The notes: generated from the sequence alone by a model not told the origin. 64,000 nt of DNA from Roseateles amylovorans (GCF_025398155.2 NZ_CP104562.2:2790001-2854000); one strand, 5' to 3'; counted from the first letter of the stretch, positions 43,882-52,772 are shown. A program made the numbers and translations.

Positions 43882-46163
43882 CACGGGATCATCGCCTCCG
43901 CGCCCTCGCGGGAGCGCCGTTGCACACGCCGGGTGATGCGTTCGCGCAGCCGCCATTGGCCCGCGTCGGCCAGCATGCGGCCGGCCCAGCGGTAGACGTT
44001 GAACTCCCGCACCGTCATGCGCAGGCTGGCCATGCGTTCACGCTGCTCCTGCGGGGGCATGGTGGCAGCGCGGTGCAGGGCGTCGGTCGTTTCCTCGACA
44101 TGGTAGGGATTGATCACCAGCGCTTCCGGCAGCTCGCGGGCGGCGCCGGCGAAACGGCTGAGGATGAGCACGCCCTGTTCATCGTCGCGGGCGGCGATGA
44201 ACTCCTTGCAGACGAGGTTCATGCCGTCATGCAGGCTGGTCACCACGCACATGTCGGCGGCGCGGTAGAGCGCCATCAACGCGGCATGGTCGTGATGTTC
44301 CGCCAGCAGATGCACCGGCTTGTAGCCGCTCTGGCCGAAGCGCAGGTTGATGCGCTCCGTCACCCGCTGGATCCGATCCTGGAATTCACGGTATTCATCC
44401 AGCGCGCTGCGGGTCGGTGCCGCGACCTGAACGATCACGAAGCGGCCTTGCCATTCGGGGTGCTTTTCCAGCAGGCGTTCCACCGCATGCAGCCGTTCCA
44501 GGATGCCCTTGGTGTAGTCGAACCGGTCCACGCCCACCGCCAGCATGGTGTCCGGCGCCAGGCCCAGTCGCGCGAAGACGGCTTCGCGGGCCGCGGCCGG
44601 GGTCGGCCATTGGGCCCGCTCGTCGTCGGTGGGCCAGGCAATCGAAATCGGATAGCTCTGCACCAGCGTCGGTTCGCCCTGATAGCTGATGGTGGAGTGC
44701 TCGTGCTCGATGCGGGCCTCCAGGTAGCGGTCGACCGTTTCGGTGAAGTTCTTGCAATGGAACCGGGTGTGGAAGCCCAGGATGGTGCTGCCCAGCATGC
44801 CCTGCAGCAATTCGCGCCGCCAAGGGCAGATGCCGAAGGACTCCGGGTTGGGCCATGGGATGTGCCAGAAGGTGATGATGGTGGCCTTGGGCAGCTTCTC
44901 CCGCACCATCGCCGGCAGCAGGGCGAAGTGATAGTCCTGCACCAGCACGACCGGATCGTCGCTGCGGGCTTCGGCGACCACCGCATCGGCGAATCGCTGG
45001 TTCACGGCACGGTATTGCGCCCAGTCCGATTCCCGGAACACCGGCCGCACATGGGCCACGTGACACAACGGCCACAGGCCTTCGTTGGCGAAGCCCTGGT
45101 AGTAGCCTTCCTCTTCTTCGGCGGTCAGCCAGATGCGGCGCAGCACATAGTCCTGGGTGTCCGGCGGCACGGCCACCCGGTCGTTGGCATCCACCACCTC
45201 CTGGTCGGCATTGCCGCTGCCATGGGCGATCCAGGTGCCGGAGCAGGCCCGCATCACCGGCTCCACGGCCGTCACCAAGCCACTGGCCGGACGACTCACG
45301 CTGATGCCGTCGGGCCCGCGCAGGTGGATGTAGGGCTCGCGGTTCGACACCACGATCACCTGGTCGCCCCGCAGCTCGGTGCGCAGCAGGCCGCGCAGGC
45401 GCTCCGGATCCCATGGTGTGAGCGGGCCGTGCTCGCGGTAGAAGTTGTCCTCCAGCTCCCGCAGATGGCGGCGGATCTCCACCTCCAGCGGCTGGAGTTC
45501 GGGCGGGGCACTGTCGGGCGCCGGGCCGCCGCCGTTTTGCAGCAGCGGCCGCACCAGACCTTCGCCCCGCATGATGGCCCGCATGCCCGAGACCCAGCCG
45601 CGCCAGCTGATCTGCGCCACGATCATCGTGATGCCGGCGATCGCCAGTCCCAGGATGGTGATGAAGATGATCATGTAGCGCCGCGTGTCCACGCTGCGCC
45701 GGTCGGGCAGGCTCAGGTCGTGCAGCAGCACCAGGCGATCGGAATCAGCCTGCTGCGGACTGACCGGGAACACGCCGATGTGCACCGCCCCGCTGGCCAG
45801 GTCCAGGCGCGGGTCCTTCTGACCCGCCACGTCACGCGCTTCCTTGCAGCTCAGCGTGTCCGGGAAACCTTTGGTGCTGAGCACCTGGCGGTCGTCGGCG
45901 CTGCAGAAGGCAATGCCCACCAGGCGCTCGTCCAGTACCCCGCGTTCCAGCAGGGCGCGCAGGCGCTCGCGCTTGGCGCCCGGTTCGATGTCGGAAATGG
46001 CCAAGGAGAGCGTCTTGGCCACCATGGCGCCGCGTGCACTCAGGTCGCGCGAGAACCAGCGCAGCGTCATCTGGTCCAGCAGCGGCAGCGCCAGCAAGGC
46101 GGCCACGGTCAACGTGGCCAGCAGCGGCACCAGGAAGCGAATCTGCAGATGCAGTGATTTCAT
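43881..46163 (-). CDS. otsA: Membrane-anchored trehalose-6-phosphate synthase with N-terminal sensor region
   Basis: A 760-residue protein. The GT20 domain begins near residue 268 (QVIVVSNREPYIH) and is complete: LVQDYHFALLPAMVRE, FWHIPWPNPE, GVDRFDYTKGI, TSLHDGMNLVCKEF. It makes trehalose 6-phosphate from a nucleotide-activated glucose and glucose 6-phosphate. Unusually, about 265 residues precede it: a transmembrane helix (8-30), a 130-residue presumably periplasmic domain with two Cys (C87, C106), a second helix (163-185), and a HAMP-like helical linker. Normal OtsA has about 470 residues. It overlaps the upstream gene by 4 nt and otsB by 1 nt. Confidence 0.93.
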   Translation of the reverse strand: MKSLHLQIRFLVPLLATLTVAALLALPLLDQMTLRWFSRDLSARGAMVAKTLSLAISDIEPGAKRERLRALLERGVLDERLVGIAFCSADDRQVLSTKGFPDTLSCKEARDVAGQKDPRLDLASGAVHIGVFPVSPQQADSDRLVLLHDLSLPDRRSVDTRRYMIIFITILGLAIAGITMIVAQISWRGWVSGMRAIMRGEGLVRPLLQNGGGPAPDSAPPELQPLEVEIRRHLRELEDNFYREHGPLTPWDPERLRGLLRTELRGDQVIVVSNREPYIHLRGPDGISVSRPASGLVTAVEPVMRACSGTWIAHGSGNADQEVVDANDRVAVPPDTQDYVLRRIWLTAEEEEGYYQGFANEGLWPLCHVAHVRPVFRESDWAQYRAVNQRFADAVVAEARSDDPVVLVQDYHFALLPAMVREKLPKATIITFWHIPWPNPESFGICPWRRELLQGMLGSTILGFHTRFHCKNFTETVDRYLEARIEHEHSTISYQGEPTLVQSYPISIAWPTDDERAQWPTPAAAREAVFARLGLAPDTMLAVGVDRFDYTKGILERLHAVERLLEKHPEWQGRFVIVQVAAPTRSALDEYREFQDRIQRVTERINLRFGQSGYKPVHLLAEHHDHAALMALYRAADMCVVTSLHDGMNLVCKEFIAARDDEQGVLILSRFAGAARELPEALVINPYHVEETTDALHRAATMPPQEQRERMASLRMTVREFNVYRWAGRMLADAGQWRLRERITRRVQRRSREGAEAMIP

Positions 46164-46897
46164 GCGCGGCCCCCAAAGCGACGGGGCGTTGGCCCGGCCT
46201 CGTCCTGCGCCGCATCGCGCTGCAGATGCAGCAGTCGATCGTGCAGCGCCGAAGCGCGAGCCTTCAGCGTGGCCAAGCCGCTGTCCGACGCCCAGGCGCC
46301 CACGGGGCGGGGCGCGCCGAGGTGCTGGCCGACCGCATCGAGCGCGTCACCGAATTCACCGTACCGGTCGTCATTGGCGTCGCGATCGGTGCCGACGCGG
46401 CGGGGTGCATCGTCCACCCATTGATCGCGGGCTTCATCGTCATCGTCGTCACACGCCGGCCGCGAATGCCGCAGGGCGAGCAGGCCGCCGACCGCCAGTC
46501 CAGCCGCAAAGCCGCCGTAGAGGGTCCACGGCCGTGGCGACGAGGCCGGCTTGTCCGCACCCGGCGTGAGCCGACGCGGCCCCACCACCCGATCAATGCC
46601 TGCCGCCACGGCGGCCAGCAGCAGCGCATCGGTGCAGGCATCCAGTCGGCCGGGCCGACGGCGGAGGGCGCGCATGCGGTCATACAGCGCGCCCCACATC
46701 ACCGACGTGGCGGTGTGCATAGCCAAGGTGGCGGCGCGGGAACTCAGCGGGGGCTTGCCCACGCGCAATTCGGCCATGCCCACCTGGTGGGCGAGGTCGG
46801 TCCGGCTGCTGCGCAACACCGCCAGTCCGGAGAACAGACTGGCCAACACACCGTCGGCAAGCACCCGGCGCAAGGCCGGCAGCAGCAAAGCATTCAA
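46160..46897 (-). CDS. Membrane-associated hypothetical protein, first gene of trehalose operon
   Basis: A 245-residue protein starting with TTG at 46897 behind AGGAG. It has weak hydrophobic helices near 1-30, 60-75, 88-105 and 125-145, and an acidic DDDDDEA stretch followed by a helical C-terminus (LATLKARASALHDRLLHLQRDAA). The helices and the GALYDRMRA..DRVVGPRRLTPG pattern vaguely recall DUF1440/DUF6789-type proteins, but I am not confident. Its stop overlaps the OtsA start by 4 nt, so it may act with the membrane-bound synthase. Confidence 0.65.
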   Translation of the reverse strand: MNALLLPALRRVLADGVLASLFSGLAVLRSSRTDLAHQVGMAELRVGKPPLSSRAATLAMHTATSVMWGALYDRMRALRRRPGRLDACTDALLLAAVAAGIDRVVGPRRLTPGADKPASSPRPWTLYGGFAAGLAVGGLLALRHSRPACDDDDDEARDQWVDDAPRRVGTDRDANDDRYGEFGDALDAVGQHLGAPRPVGAWASDSGLATLKARASALHDRLLHLQRDAAQDEAGPTPRRFGGRA

Positions 46898-46940
46898 TGG
46901 CGACTCCTGTGACAGAGAAAATCAACTACCCGCCACCGTT

Positions 46941-46956
46941 GGCAATTGCCGTGCCG
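46941..46956 (-). promoter_or_regulatory. -24/-12 (sigma-54-like) promoter for trehalose operon
   Basis: On the minus strand, CGGCACGGCAATTGCC is a full match to GGCACG-N4-TTGC with GG-N10-GC spacing, 45 bp before the TTG start at 46897. Confidence 0.7.
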
Positions 46957-47125
46957 ACCTGTTCTTCAGGCGCGCGTGATGCGAACGGCCAAGGCCCGTC
47001 ACGCTCCTGCGAAAAGGCGGAAATTCAAGTTCTCCAGCACAGGCGAGCGCCGCACGGCGGGCGCCAGCCGCCGATGTACCCGTCTCGAGCGACACGACCG
47101 ACGGAAGGGGCCGGCCGCGGCTGCC

Positions 47126-47419
47126 TTACTGAATCGCCATCGGCGTCGGCATGACCGGCGGTTCGCGCACGGGCACCGGGTTCTCCGGCAACGGGGGATC
47201 AATCACCTCGGGCGGGCCGGGTTCGGGCTCGGTGGGCGGGCCGTGCGGCGGAGGCGGCACGCTGGGCACCTCGTCGGGATGCGGAGGTGAGGGCGGAATG
47301 CTGTGTGCGCGGCTGGGACGCGCGTCCGATCGTGGCGGGGGCAGGTGAGCGATCCACGACAGGGCCGTCGATACGGCGCTCATGGCCGCCGAACAGCGGG
47401 GGGCAGGGTGCTCGATCAT
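47126..47419 (-). CDS. Small Pro-rich hypothetical protein
   Basis: A 97-residue protein. A short hydrophobic N-terminus (SAAMSAVSTALSWIAHL) is followed by a Pro/Glu-rich region containing HPDEVPSVPPPP, PPEVIDPPLPENPVPVREPP. Similar Pro-rich endings recur in small beta-proteobacterial proteins as far as I recall, without known function. AGGA lies 6 nt before the ATG at 47419. A -24/-12-like element lies about 122 bp upstream. Confidence 0.6.
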   Translation of the reverse strand: MIEHPAPRCSAAMSAVSTALSWIAHLPPPRSDARPSRAHSIPPSPPHPDEVPSVPPPPHGPPTEPEPGPPEVIDPPLPENPVPVREPPVMPTPMAIQ

Positions 47420-47539
47420 GGGAATCCTCATGGGCCAGGTCGCCGGATGACGCGCCATTGACGCATCATTCCTGCGACAGCGCCGATGTCGCCGCGACAG
47501 TGCGGCGTTGCATGAATGGCGCCTTTGCGGCAAGGTCAC

Positions 47540-47555
47540 TGCAATTGGCGCGCCC
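47540..47555 (-). promoter_or_regulatory. -24/-12-like element upstream of Pro-rich protein gene
   Basis: On the minus strand, GGGCGCGCCAATTGCA has GG-N10-GC spacing and a classical TTGCA end; the -24 half is GGCGCG. It implies a 110 nt leader. Confidence 0.45.
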
Positions 47556-47605
47556 GCTTGGCATTCGATCGCGGGGAGGTCGGCCCGCATGGCCGCGGGG
47601 ATGGG

Positions 47606-47689
47606 TCGGGAAGCGGGTTGGGAAACGTGTCGGAAAACGAGTCGGAAAACGAGACGAAAAACGAGACGGAACACGTGTCGGAAGAGGAG
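47606..47689. repeat. Seven-copy 12 bp tandem repeat
   Basis: Seven 12 bp units of TCGGAAAACGAG type, two of them identical, lie just upstream of the PAS-like gene. No stop-free frame across the array has a credible start, so I treat it as non-coding. Confidence 0.9.
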
Positions 47690-47702
47690 GCCGCCGAACG
47701 GG

Positions 47703-47718
47703 CGGCATCCGGATTGCC
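47703..47718 (+). promoter_or_regulatory. -24/-12-like element before PAS-like gene
   Basis: CGGCATCCGGATTGCC has GG-N10-GC and TTGCC; the -24 half is GGCATC. The GC lies 28 bp before the ATG at 47745, so the leader would be very short. Confidence 0.35.
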
Positions 47719-47744
47719 TCGATCGGTTCAAGGAGATCCATCAC

Positions 47745-48440
47745 ATGAACGACAAGGCTTTCGAGACCCCGTGGCAGGTGTTCTGGTGCGCCGATGTGGC
47801 GAATCAGCGTCTGCTGCATGTGAGTGCCTCGGTCGAGGCGCTGCTGGGCCTGCGTGCGCAAGCATTGCTGGACGATCCGCTGCAGTGGAATCATGCGGTC
47901 CTGCCGGCGGATGCCGCCGCAGTACCGCGGCCCTTCTTCTCCGAGGATCTGCCCCATGGCGACGGGCATCTGCGTGAATACCGCATGCTGGGTGCCGACC
48001 TCCATCTCTATCAGGTCCGCGACCGGAGATTCCGCCGCTGGGATGCCGAGAGCGCGCGCTTCCAGTGCTTCGGTGTCGTGGAAGCGGTGCGCGAACTCCG
48101 ACCTGATGCGGATGCCGAGATCGAGCCGTCCTGGGAATACCTGTGGGCCACACCGAGCGTCACGCCCACGCCCACGCCCACCGCCACTTCGCCTCTGCTT
48201 CCGGTCTCGACGCTGAGGGCGGCAGCGCCGGCGCCGCGACCGAAGGAGGAGCGGCCCGCGGCTCCCAGCCCGGCACCGACCCCCGGCCCGGCGTCACCGG
48301 CACCGGACCGTTTGCCGCATGAGCATGGCGACGATCCGGGCGTGCATCCGGACGGCCCCAAGCGCTATCACGACGATCACGCCGCCCCGGCGCGCATGCA
48401 GCATCGAGCCCTCGGGATCGGGGAAGGAGCCGCAGCATGA
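47745..48440 (+). CDS. PAS-like protein with disordered tail
   Basis: A 231-residue cytoplasmic protein. Residues 5-120 look like a PAS fold (WQVFWCADVANQRLLHVSASVEALLGLRAQALLDDPLQWNHAV, later FQCFGVVEAVREL). The rest is a Thr/Pro/Ala-rich linker and a His/Asp-rich end (HEHGDDPGVHPDGPKRYHDDH). There is no catalytic output domain. AAGGAG precedes the ATG. It overlaps the hemerythrin gene by 4 nt, so the two products probably work together. Confidence 0.65.
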   Translation: MNDKAFETPWQVFWCADVANQRLLHVSASVEALLGLRAQALLDDPLQWNHAVLPADAAAVPRPFFSEDLPHGDGHLREYRMLGADLHLYQVRDRRFRRWDAESARFQCFGVVEAVRELRPDADAEIEPSWEYLWATPSVTPTPTPTATSPLLPVSTLRAAAPAPRPKEERPAAPSPAPTPGPASPAPDRLPHEHGDDPGVHPDGPKRYHDDHAAPARMQHRALGIGEGAAA

Positions 48441-49003
48441 GTCATGCATTTCTGCAAGGCGATGTTCGGGCCGACCTGGCCGCGCGCGACGAAGTGGTGG
48501 CGCTGCTGGTCGACGACCACCAGCGGGCGCTGCATGCGTTTCACCAGTTCGACCGGCTGTGGGCTCAGCAGGATGTCCAGGCCTGCGAGGTGCTGGTGCG
48601 GCGCACCTGCGCGCTGATCCGGCTTCATGCGACGCTGGAAGAAGAGCTGTTCTATCCGGCGGTGCGCCGTTGCCCAGCCACCGGGCCGACGGAACACCGA
48701 CTGATTCATGAAGCGGAGGTGGAGCAACTGGTGGTGCGCATCCTCCTTTCCCAGCTGCGCCGCATGACCGCGCAGGATCCGCAGTTCGTGCCGCTGGTGG
48801 GCGTCCTGGGCCGTTATGTCGAGCACCATGTGAAGGATGTGGAGCAGGGACTGCTGCCGCAACTCACGCATTCGTCCGGCATGGATTGGTCGTCGCTGTC
48901 CACCGCCTGGCGCCGTCGGCGGGCTGAGCTGGAGCAGCAGTGGAGTGATGAGCTGAAGGCCATGACGTCCAACGTGCCGCCGGGCGGCGCGGAGACTCGA
49001 TGA
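48437..49003 (+). CDS. Hemerythrin HHE-domain protein
   Basis: A 188-residue helical protein. Metal-ligand candidates follow the hemerythrin pattern: DDHQRALHAFHQF, then RLHATLEEELFYPAV (the HxxxE motif), a later HRLIHEAEVEQ, and VEHHVKDVEQGLLPQL. It probably binds a di-iron centre that senses or handles oxygen, NO or iron. Coupled by ATGA overlap to the PAS-like gene. Related cytoplasmic members are often stress-induced. Confidence 0.88.
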   Translation: MSHAFLQGDVRADLAARDEVVALLVDDHQRALHAFHQFDRLWAQQDVQACEVLVRRTCALIRLHATLEEELFYPAVRRCPATGPTEHRLIHEAEVEQLVVRILLSQLRRMTAQDPQFVPLVGVLGRYVEHHVKDVEQGLLPQLTHSSGMDWSSLSTAWRRRRAELEQQWSDELKAMTSNVPPGGAETR

Positions 49004-49207
49004 GTGCGTTGATGGGATGACCGGACGACCGGTTGACCGCAACGGCGACCGCGACCGCAACAACAACCACAACAGCGATCGGAACCTCACGAACGTCGAG
49101 CGCCTCGGGCGTGGCACGCCCAGGTTTCATGCAGGCATGGCTGCCCGAACGGCCCCTCAGCCGCATCGGCCTCATCAGCCGCGTCAGACCCATCGGGCCC
49201 TTCCGAG

Positions 49208-49507
49208 GTGGCCCATCAGACCCTCGCGGTCCTGACGGCGTACTACCTCAGCCAGGCGGCCCATTGCGTGGACACGGTGCGTGGTCATGCGGCCGATCAA
49301 CTGCGTGAGGACATCGCCACCCTCCGCCAGGGTCTGGTGGACGGCTCGCCGCAGGAAGGCTCGCCGCTGCATCATTCGGCCCGTTGGCTGCTTCAGCGGG
49401 CGCGTTTCGATCCCGACTGCCATCCCGACATGTGGCGTCGCTACTCCGCCTTGCAAGCGGAGATTGCTCAGGCGGGACAACGGTTCCAGCGCACCGACGC
49501 CCCGTAG
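49208..49507 (+). CDS. Short hypothetical protein
   Basis: A 99-residue mostly helical protein starting with GTG at 49208. It begins HQTLAVLTAYYLSQAAHCVD and ends LQAEIAQAGQRFQR. No family is recognised and the ribosome site is weak. The 200 bp upstream contains only a GC-rich run of CGACCGCAAC-type sequence. Plausible but not certain. Confidence 0.45.
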   Translation: MAHQTLAVLTAYYLSQAAHCVDTVRGHAADQLREDIATLRQGLVDGSPQEGSPLHHSARWLLQRARFDPDCHPDMWRRYSALQAEIAQAGQRFQRTDAP

Positions 49508-49510
49508 GAC

Positions 49511-50104
49511 ATGGCATCGGACGCGGACGTGGACGAAGGCGCGTCGCCCGCGGTCTGGACCCTCATCGACCGCGCCGAACGGACCGCGCAGCAGGCCCGG
49601 GGGCGGGTGGGCGTTCAGGCGTTGGGACGGCTGCAGAGCTGGGTCGAGGCAATGGGCGCGGCCCGTGTGTCGCTGGCCAGGCTGGACCGCATGGACATGG
49701 CGCTGCGGGCGACCGAGGCCGACGCCCAGCACCAGGACCAGCACCAGGACCAGCACCCGCACAACGTCGCCGCCAGCGCCCGCCGAGGCCGCCACCGAAG
49801 CCGCGCACGGGACGGCCTGACGCGAGTCGGTTGCCTGTCGGCCGATCGTCCAGCGGTTCGGTCGGAGGCGCTGCGGTGGCGGCCGGCCATTGGCTCGCCC
49901 AATGAGGCCGGCCGGGCCACCCCATGCGGACATCGCCGCATGAGGTGGCCCGGCCGGGCCGTCTTTCATGGCTGGGGTGTCGGCCTCAGCGCTGCGGCGG
50001 ATCCATCTCCCGCTCGAAGCGGCGATGACCGGCCAGGCTGGTCAGGAAGGCGGTCACCGTGGCCAGATCGGTGCCGTCTTCCGGCGTGGCGGGCGGATCC
50101 ATGA
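49511..50104 (+). CDS. Doubtful reading frame following the 49208 gene
   Basis: It starts 3 bp after the previous stop. The first about 80 residues look protein-like and helical (VWTLIDRAERTAQQARGRV), then HQDQHQDQH repeats. The later part runs through the hairpin at 49910 and antisense over the catalase 3' end, where it is Arg/Pro-rich. Either the true gene is frameshifted and ends near 49830, or the frame is chance. Confidence 0.25.
   Translation: MASDADVDEGASPAVWTLIDRAERTAQQARGRVGVQALGRLQSWVEAMGAARVSLARLDRMDMALRATEADAQHQDQHQDQHPHNVAASARRGRHRSRARDGLTRVGCLSADRPAVRSEALRWRPAIGSPNEAGRATPCGHRRMRWPGRAVFHGWGVGLSAAADPSPARSGDDRPGWSGRRSPWPDRCRLPAWRADP
49910..49955. terminator. Large hairpin between 49208 unit and katE
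   Basis: GGCCGGGCCACC pairs with GGTGGCCCGGCC and CATGCGG with CCGCATG, 19 pairs with one mismatch and a 6 nt loop. On the plus strand a TCTTTC follows shortly. It separates convergent transcription units. Confidence 0.7.
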
Positions 50105-52643
50105 AGAACAGGGCCGGATCGCCGTCGGCCTCATCCACTGACCCTGGCGCACCCACTGCCGCCAGCAAGGCGCTGTCATGCCCCAGCACCAGCAGCGGCT
50201 TGCAGTGCAGATACTGGTCCTGCACGAAGGCCACCGCCTGGGCGGAGCGCGACAGATGCGGCGCATCGTCGGTTTCCTCGGGCAGCACCACCGCATCCCA
50301 CAGCGCGCCCGGCGCGGTCTCCAGCGTGATCTCGACCGGGATCACATCGCCCTCGGCCGTGCTCACATCGCCGAGTCGGTGGCCGATGTAACGCGGCACG
50401 CCGCCGGCCGACAGCACCGCCTCATGCACCTCGCGCACCCGCGCGCCGTCGATGCCCTCATGCACCAGCAAGGCCACGCGGCGCCCCCACAGTCCGCCAT
50501 CGCCGGGACGGTCGAGCAAGGACAGCGAGTCCGAGCGCGTCACCTCCGGCGGTTGCACGGCGCCCGCCACCGGGGCGCCCACGCCGCTGTCTCCCAACAG
50601 GTCCGGCAGCGGGGCGGGCAGGTCCATGCCCAGGTCGTCCGCCAGGCGTGTGGCCAGTGTCTCGTCCACATGCCGGAGCATGGCCAGCACGCGTTGGCGG
50701 ATGGCCGGCGTCTGGACACGGGTCAGCTCGAAACGGAAGGCGCCCACGATGTGGTCCTGCTCCGCCTCGCTCTGGCTCTGCCAGAACAGCGTGGCCTGGG
50801 CATAGTGCTCGGCAAAGCGCTCCGGCTTGCCTCGCAGGGCCTCACCCTGGATCGCCTTGGGGTAGGACACAAAGCCCGACTTGCCGGCCTGGAACGGACA
50901 GCCCCCCGCCAGCGAGTTCGGCTCATAGGCGACACGGCCGCGCGGAATGGCCTGGCGGTGCAGGCCGTCACGCTGGTTGTTGTGGACCTGCGCGATCGGC
51001 GCGTTGATGGGGATCTCGTGGAAGTTGGCGCCGCCCAGTCGGGTGATCTGGGTGTCCAGGTAGGAGTGGATGCGGCCCGCCAGCAGCGGATCGTTGCTGA
51101 AGTCGATGCCGGGAATGATGTGGGCGGTGCAGAAGGCCACCTGCTCGGTCTCGGCGAAGAAGTTGTCCGGGTTGCGGGTCAGCACCATGCGGCCCACCGG
51201 ACGAATCGGCACCAGTTCCTCCGGCACGATCTTGGTCGGATCGAGGATGTCGAAGGACCATTGTTCCGATTGTTCCTCGGTGAAGACCTGCAGGCCCAGC
51301 TCCCATTCCGGATACTGGCCGGCTTCGATCGCCTCCCAGAGATCGCGGCGATGGAAGTCGGGATCCGCGCCGGCCAGCTTCACCGCTTCGTCCCACACCA
51401 GCGAATGGGTGCCGGCGCGTGGCGTCCAGTGGAACTTCACGAAATGGGCTTCGCCCTGCGCATTCACCAGCCGGAAGGTGTGCACGCCGAAGCCCTGCAT
51501 CATCCGGTAGCTGCGCGGAATGGCGCGGTCGGACATCACCCACATCAGCATGTGGGTGGATTCCGGCATCAGCGAGACGAAGTCCCAGAAGGTGTCGTGC
51601 GCGCTGGCGGCCTGCGGCATGCCGTTGTGCGGCTCGGGCTTGACCGCATGGATCAGGTCCGGGAACTTCATCGCATCCTGGATGAAGAACACCGGCATGT
51701 TGTTGCCCACCAGGTCCCAGTTGCCTTGCTCGGTGTAGAACTTCACCGCAAAGCCGCGCACATCGCGGGCGGTGTCGGCCGAACCGCGCTCGCCGGCCAC
51801 GGTGGAGAAGCGCACGAAGACCGGCGTGCGCTTGCCGGCGGCTTCGAACGGTGCGGCGATGGTGAGGTCATCCAACGCGCCATACGACTCGAAGTAGCCA
51901 TGCGCCGCCGAGCCGCGGGCATGCACCACGCGTTCGGGAATGCGCTCATGGTCGAAGTGGGTGATCTTCTCCCGCAGGATGAAGTCTTCCATCAACGTCG
52001 GACCGCGCAGCCCGGCCTTCAACGAATTCTGGTTGTCGCCGACGGGCACACCCTGATTGGTCGTCAGCACCCGGCCGGTCGAATCCACCCGCACCCGATC
52101 CAGCGAATCGTTGGTCGGGTTCTCACCCGCTTCGGGGATGCCGTCGCCGACCTTGTCGGAGGCAAAGTCCTCGCTCAGCGTGCTGGCGCCGACCTCCTCA
52201 TCCGGGGCGTCGACCGGCACGCCGGCCTGCGGATGCACGGCGTTGTCGCGACCATGCTCGGCCGCCTTCAGCGGATTGGAGGGCGTGCCGCGCGCCAAGG
52301 TGTCGGTGCCGGCCATCTTGCGGACCAGGCGCACCTGCGCTTCGGTGGCGCCCTCAGGCGCGGTCACCTCGCCCTGGGCCGGGCCGGCGACGGTGCTCAG
52401 CGCGGAGCCGATGCCGTCGCCCAGCACGGACGACGCGCCGGGCTTGGCGGTGGCGACGCTAGCGCCAGGTGCCTTGGCCGCCTTGGCACTGGGCGCGGTC
52501 TTGCCGGCCTTCGCGCCATTCGAAGGCGCCTCGGTGGCGGGGGCGGTCTTTCCTGTCTTCGCGGTCTTGGGCGCTGCAGCAGCGCCTGCTGTCTTGGCCG
52601 ATGTGCCGGTCGGGGCGGGAGCATCGGATTTGCGGTTGGCCAT
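49986..52643 (-). CDS. katE: Large-subunit catalase HPII with Lys/Ala-rich N-terminal extension
   Basis: An 885-residue heme catalase. Core motifs are FDHERIPERVVHARGSAAHGYFE with distal His H241, GNNMPVFFIQDA with N314 (the 73-residue spacing of HPII), and RIHSYLDTQ with the proximal Tyr near 528. The C-terminal flavodoxin-like domain (about 710-880) is present (RRVALLVHEGIDG, GALWDAVVLPEE). E. coli HPII has 753 residues. The extra length is mostly the first about 100 residues, rich in Ala, Lys, Thr and Pro, like bacterial histone H1-type tails. GAGGAC precedes the ATG. A sigma-54-like promoter lies 76 bp upstream. Confidence 0.95.
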   Translation of the reverse strand: MANRKSDAPAPTGTSAKTAGAAAAPKTAKTGKTAPATEAPSNGAKAGKTAPSAKAAKAPGASVATAKPGASSVLGDGIGSALSTVAGPAQGEVTAPEGATEAQVRLVRKMAGTDTLARGTPSNPLKAAEHGRDNAVHPQAGVPVDAPDEEVGASTLSEDFASDKVGDGIPEAGENPTNDSLDRVRVDSTGRVLTTNQGVPVGDNQNSLKAGLRGPTLMEDFILREKITHFDHERIPERVVHARGSAAHGYFESYGALDDLTIAAPFEAAGKRTPVFVRFSTVAGERGSADTARDVRGFAVKFYTEQGNWDLVGNNMPVFFIQDAMKFPDLIHAVKPEPHNGMPQAASAHDTFWDFVSLMPESTHMLMWVMSDRAIPRSYRMMQGFGVHTFRLVNAQGEAHFVKFHWTPRAGTHSLVWDEAVKLAGADPDFHRRDLWEAIEAGQYPEWELGLQVFTEEQSEQWSFDILDPTKIVPEELVPIRPVGRMVLTRNPDNFFAETEQVAFCTAHIIPGIDFSNDPLLAGRIHSYLDTQITRLGGANFHEIPINAPIAQVHNNQRDGLHRQAIPRGRVAYEPNSLAGGCPFQAGKSGFVSYPKAIQGEALRGKPERFAEHYAQATLFWQSQSEAEQDHIVGAFRFELTRVQTPAIRQRVLAMLRHVDETLATRLADDLGMDLPAPLPDLLGDSGVGAPVAGAVQPPEVTRSDSLSLLDRPGDGGLWGRRVALLVHEGIDGARVREVHEAVLSAGGVPRYIGHRLGDVSTAEGDVIPVEITLETAPGALWDAVVLPEETDDAPHLSRSAQAVAFVQDQYLHCKPLLVLGHDSALLAAVGAPGSVDEADGDPALFFMDPPATPEDGTDLATVTAFLTSLAGHRRFEREMDPPQR

Positions 52644-52717
52644 GTCGTGTCCTCGGTGTGTGGGGGTGTGCGGTGCAAGATCGTCCGCGGCTGTGCGGGC
52701 ATGGGTCGATCTTGTTC

Positions 52718-52733
52718 GGCAACCCGCATGCCT
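52718..52733 (-). promoter_or_regulatory. -24/-12 (sigma-54-like) promoter for katE
   Basis: On the minus strand, AGGCATGCGGGTTGCC has GG-N10-GC spacing, 76 bp before the katE ATG. It is a mirror copy of the element at 52773. Confidence 0.68.
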
Positions 52734-52772
52734 CGGGGGCATCGGAATCGCACGCCATCGAGGCCGGATGCT

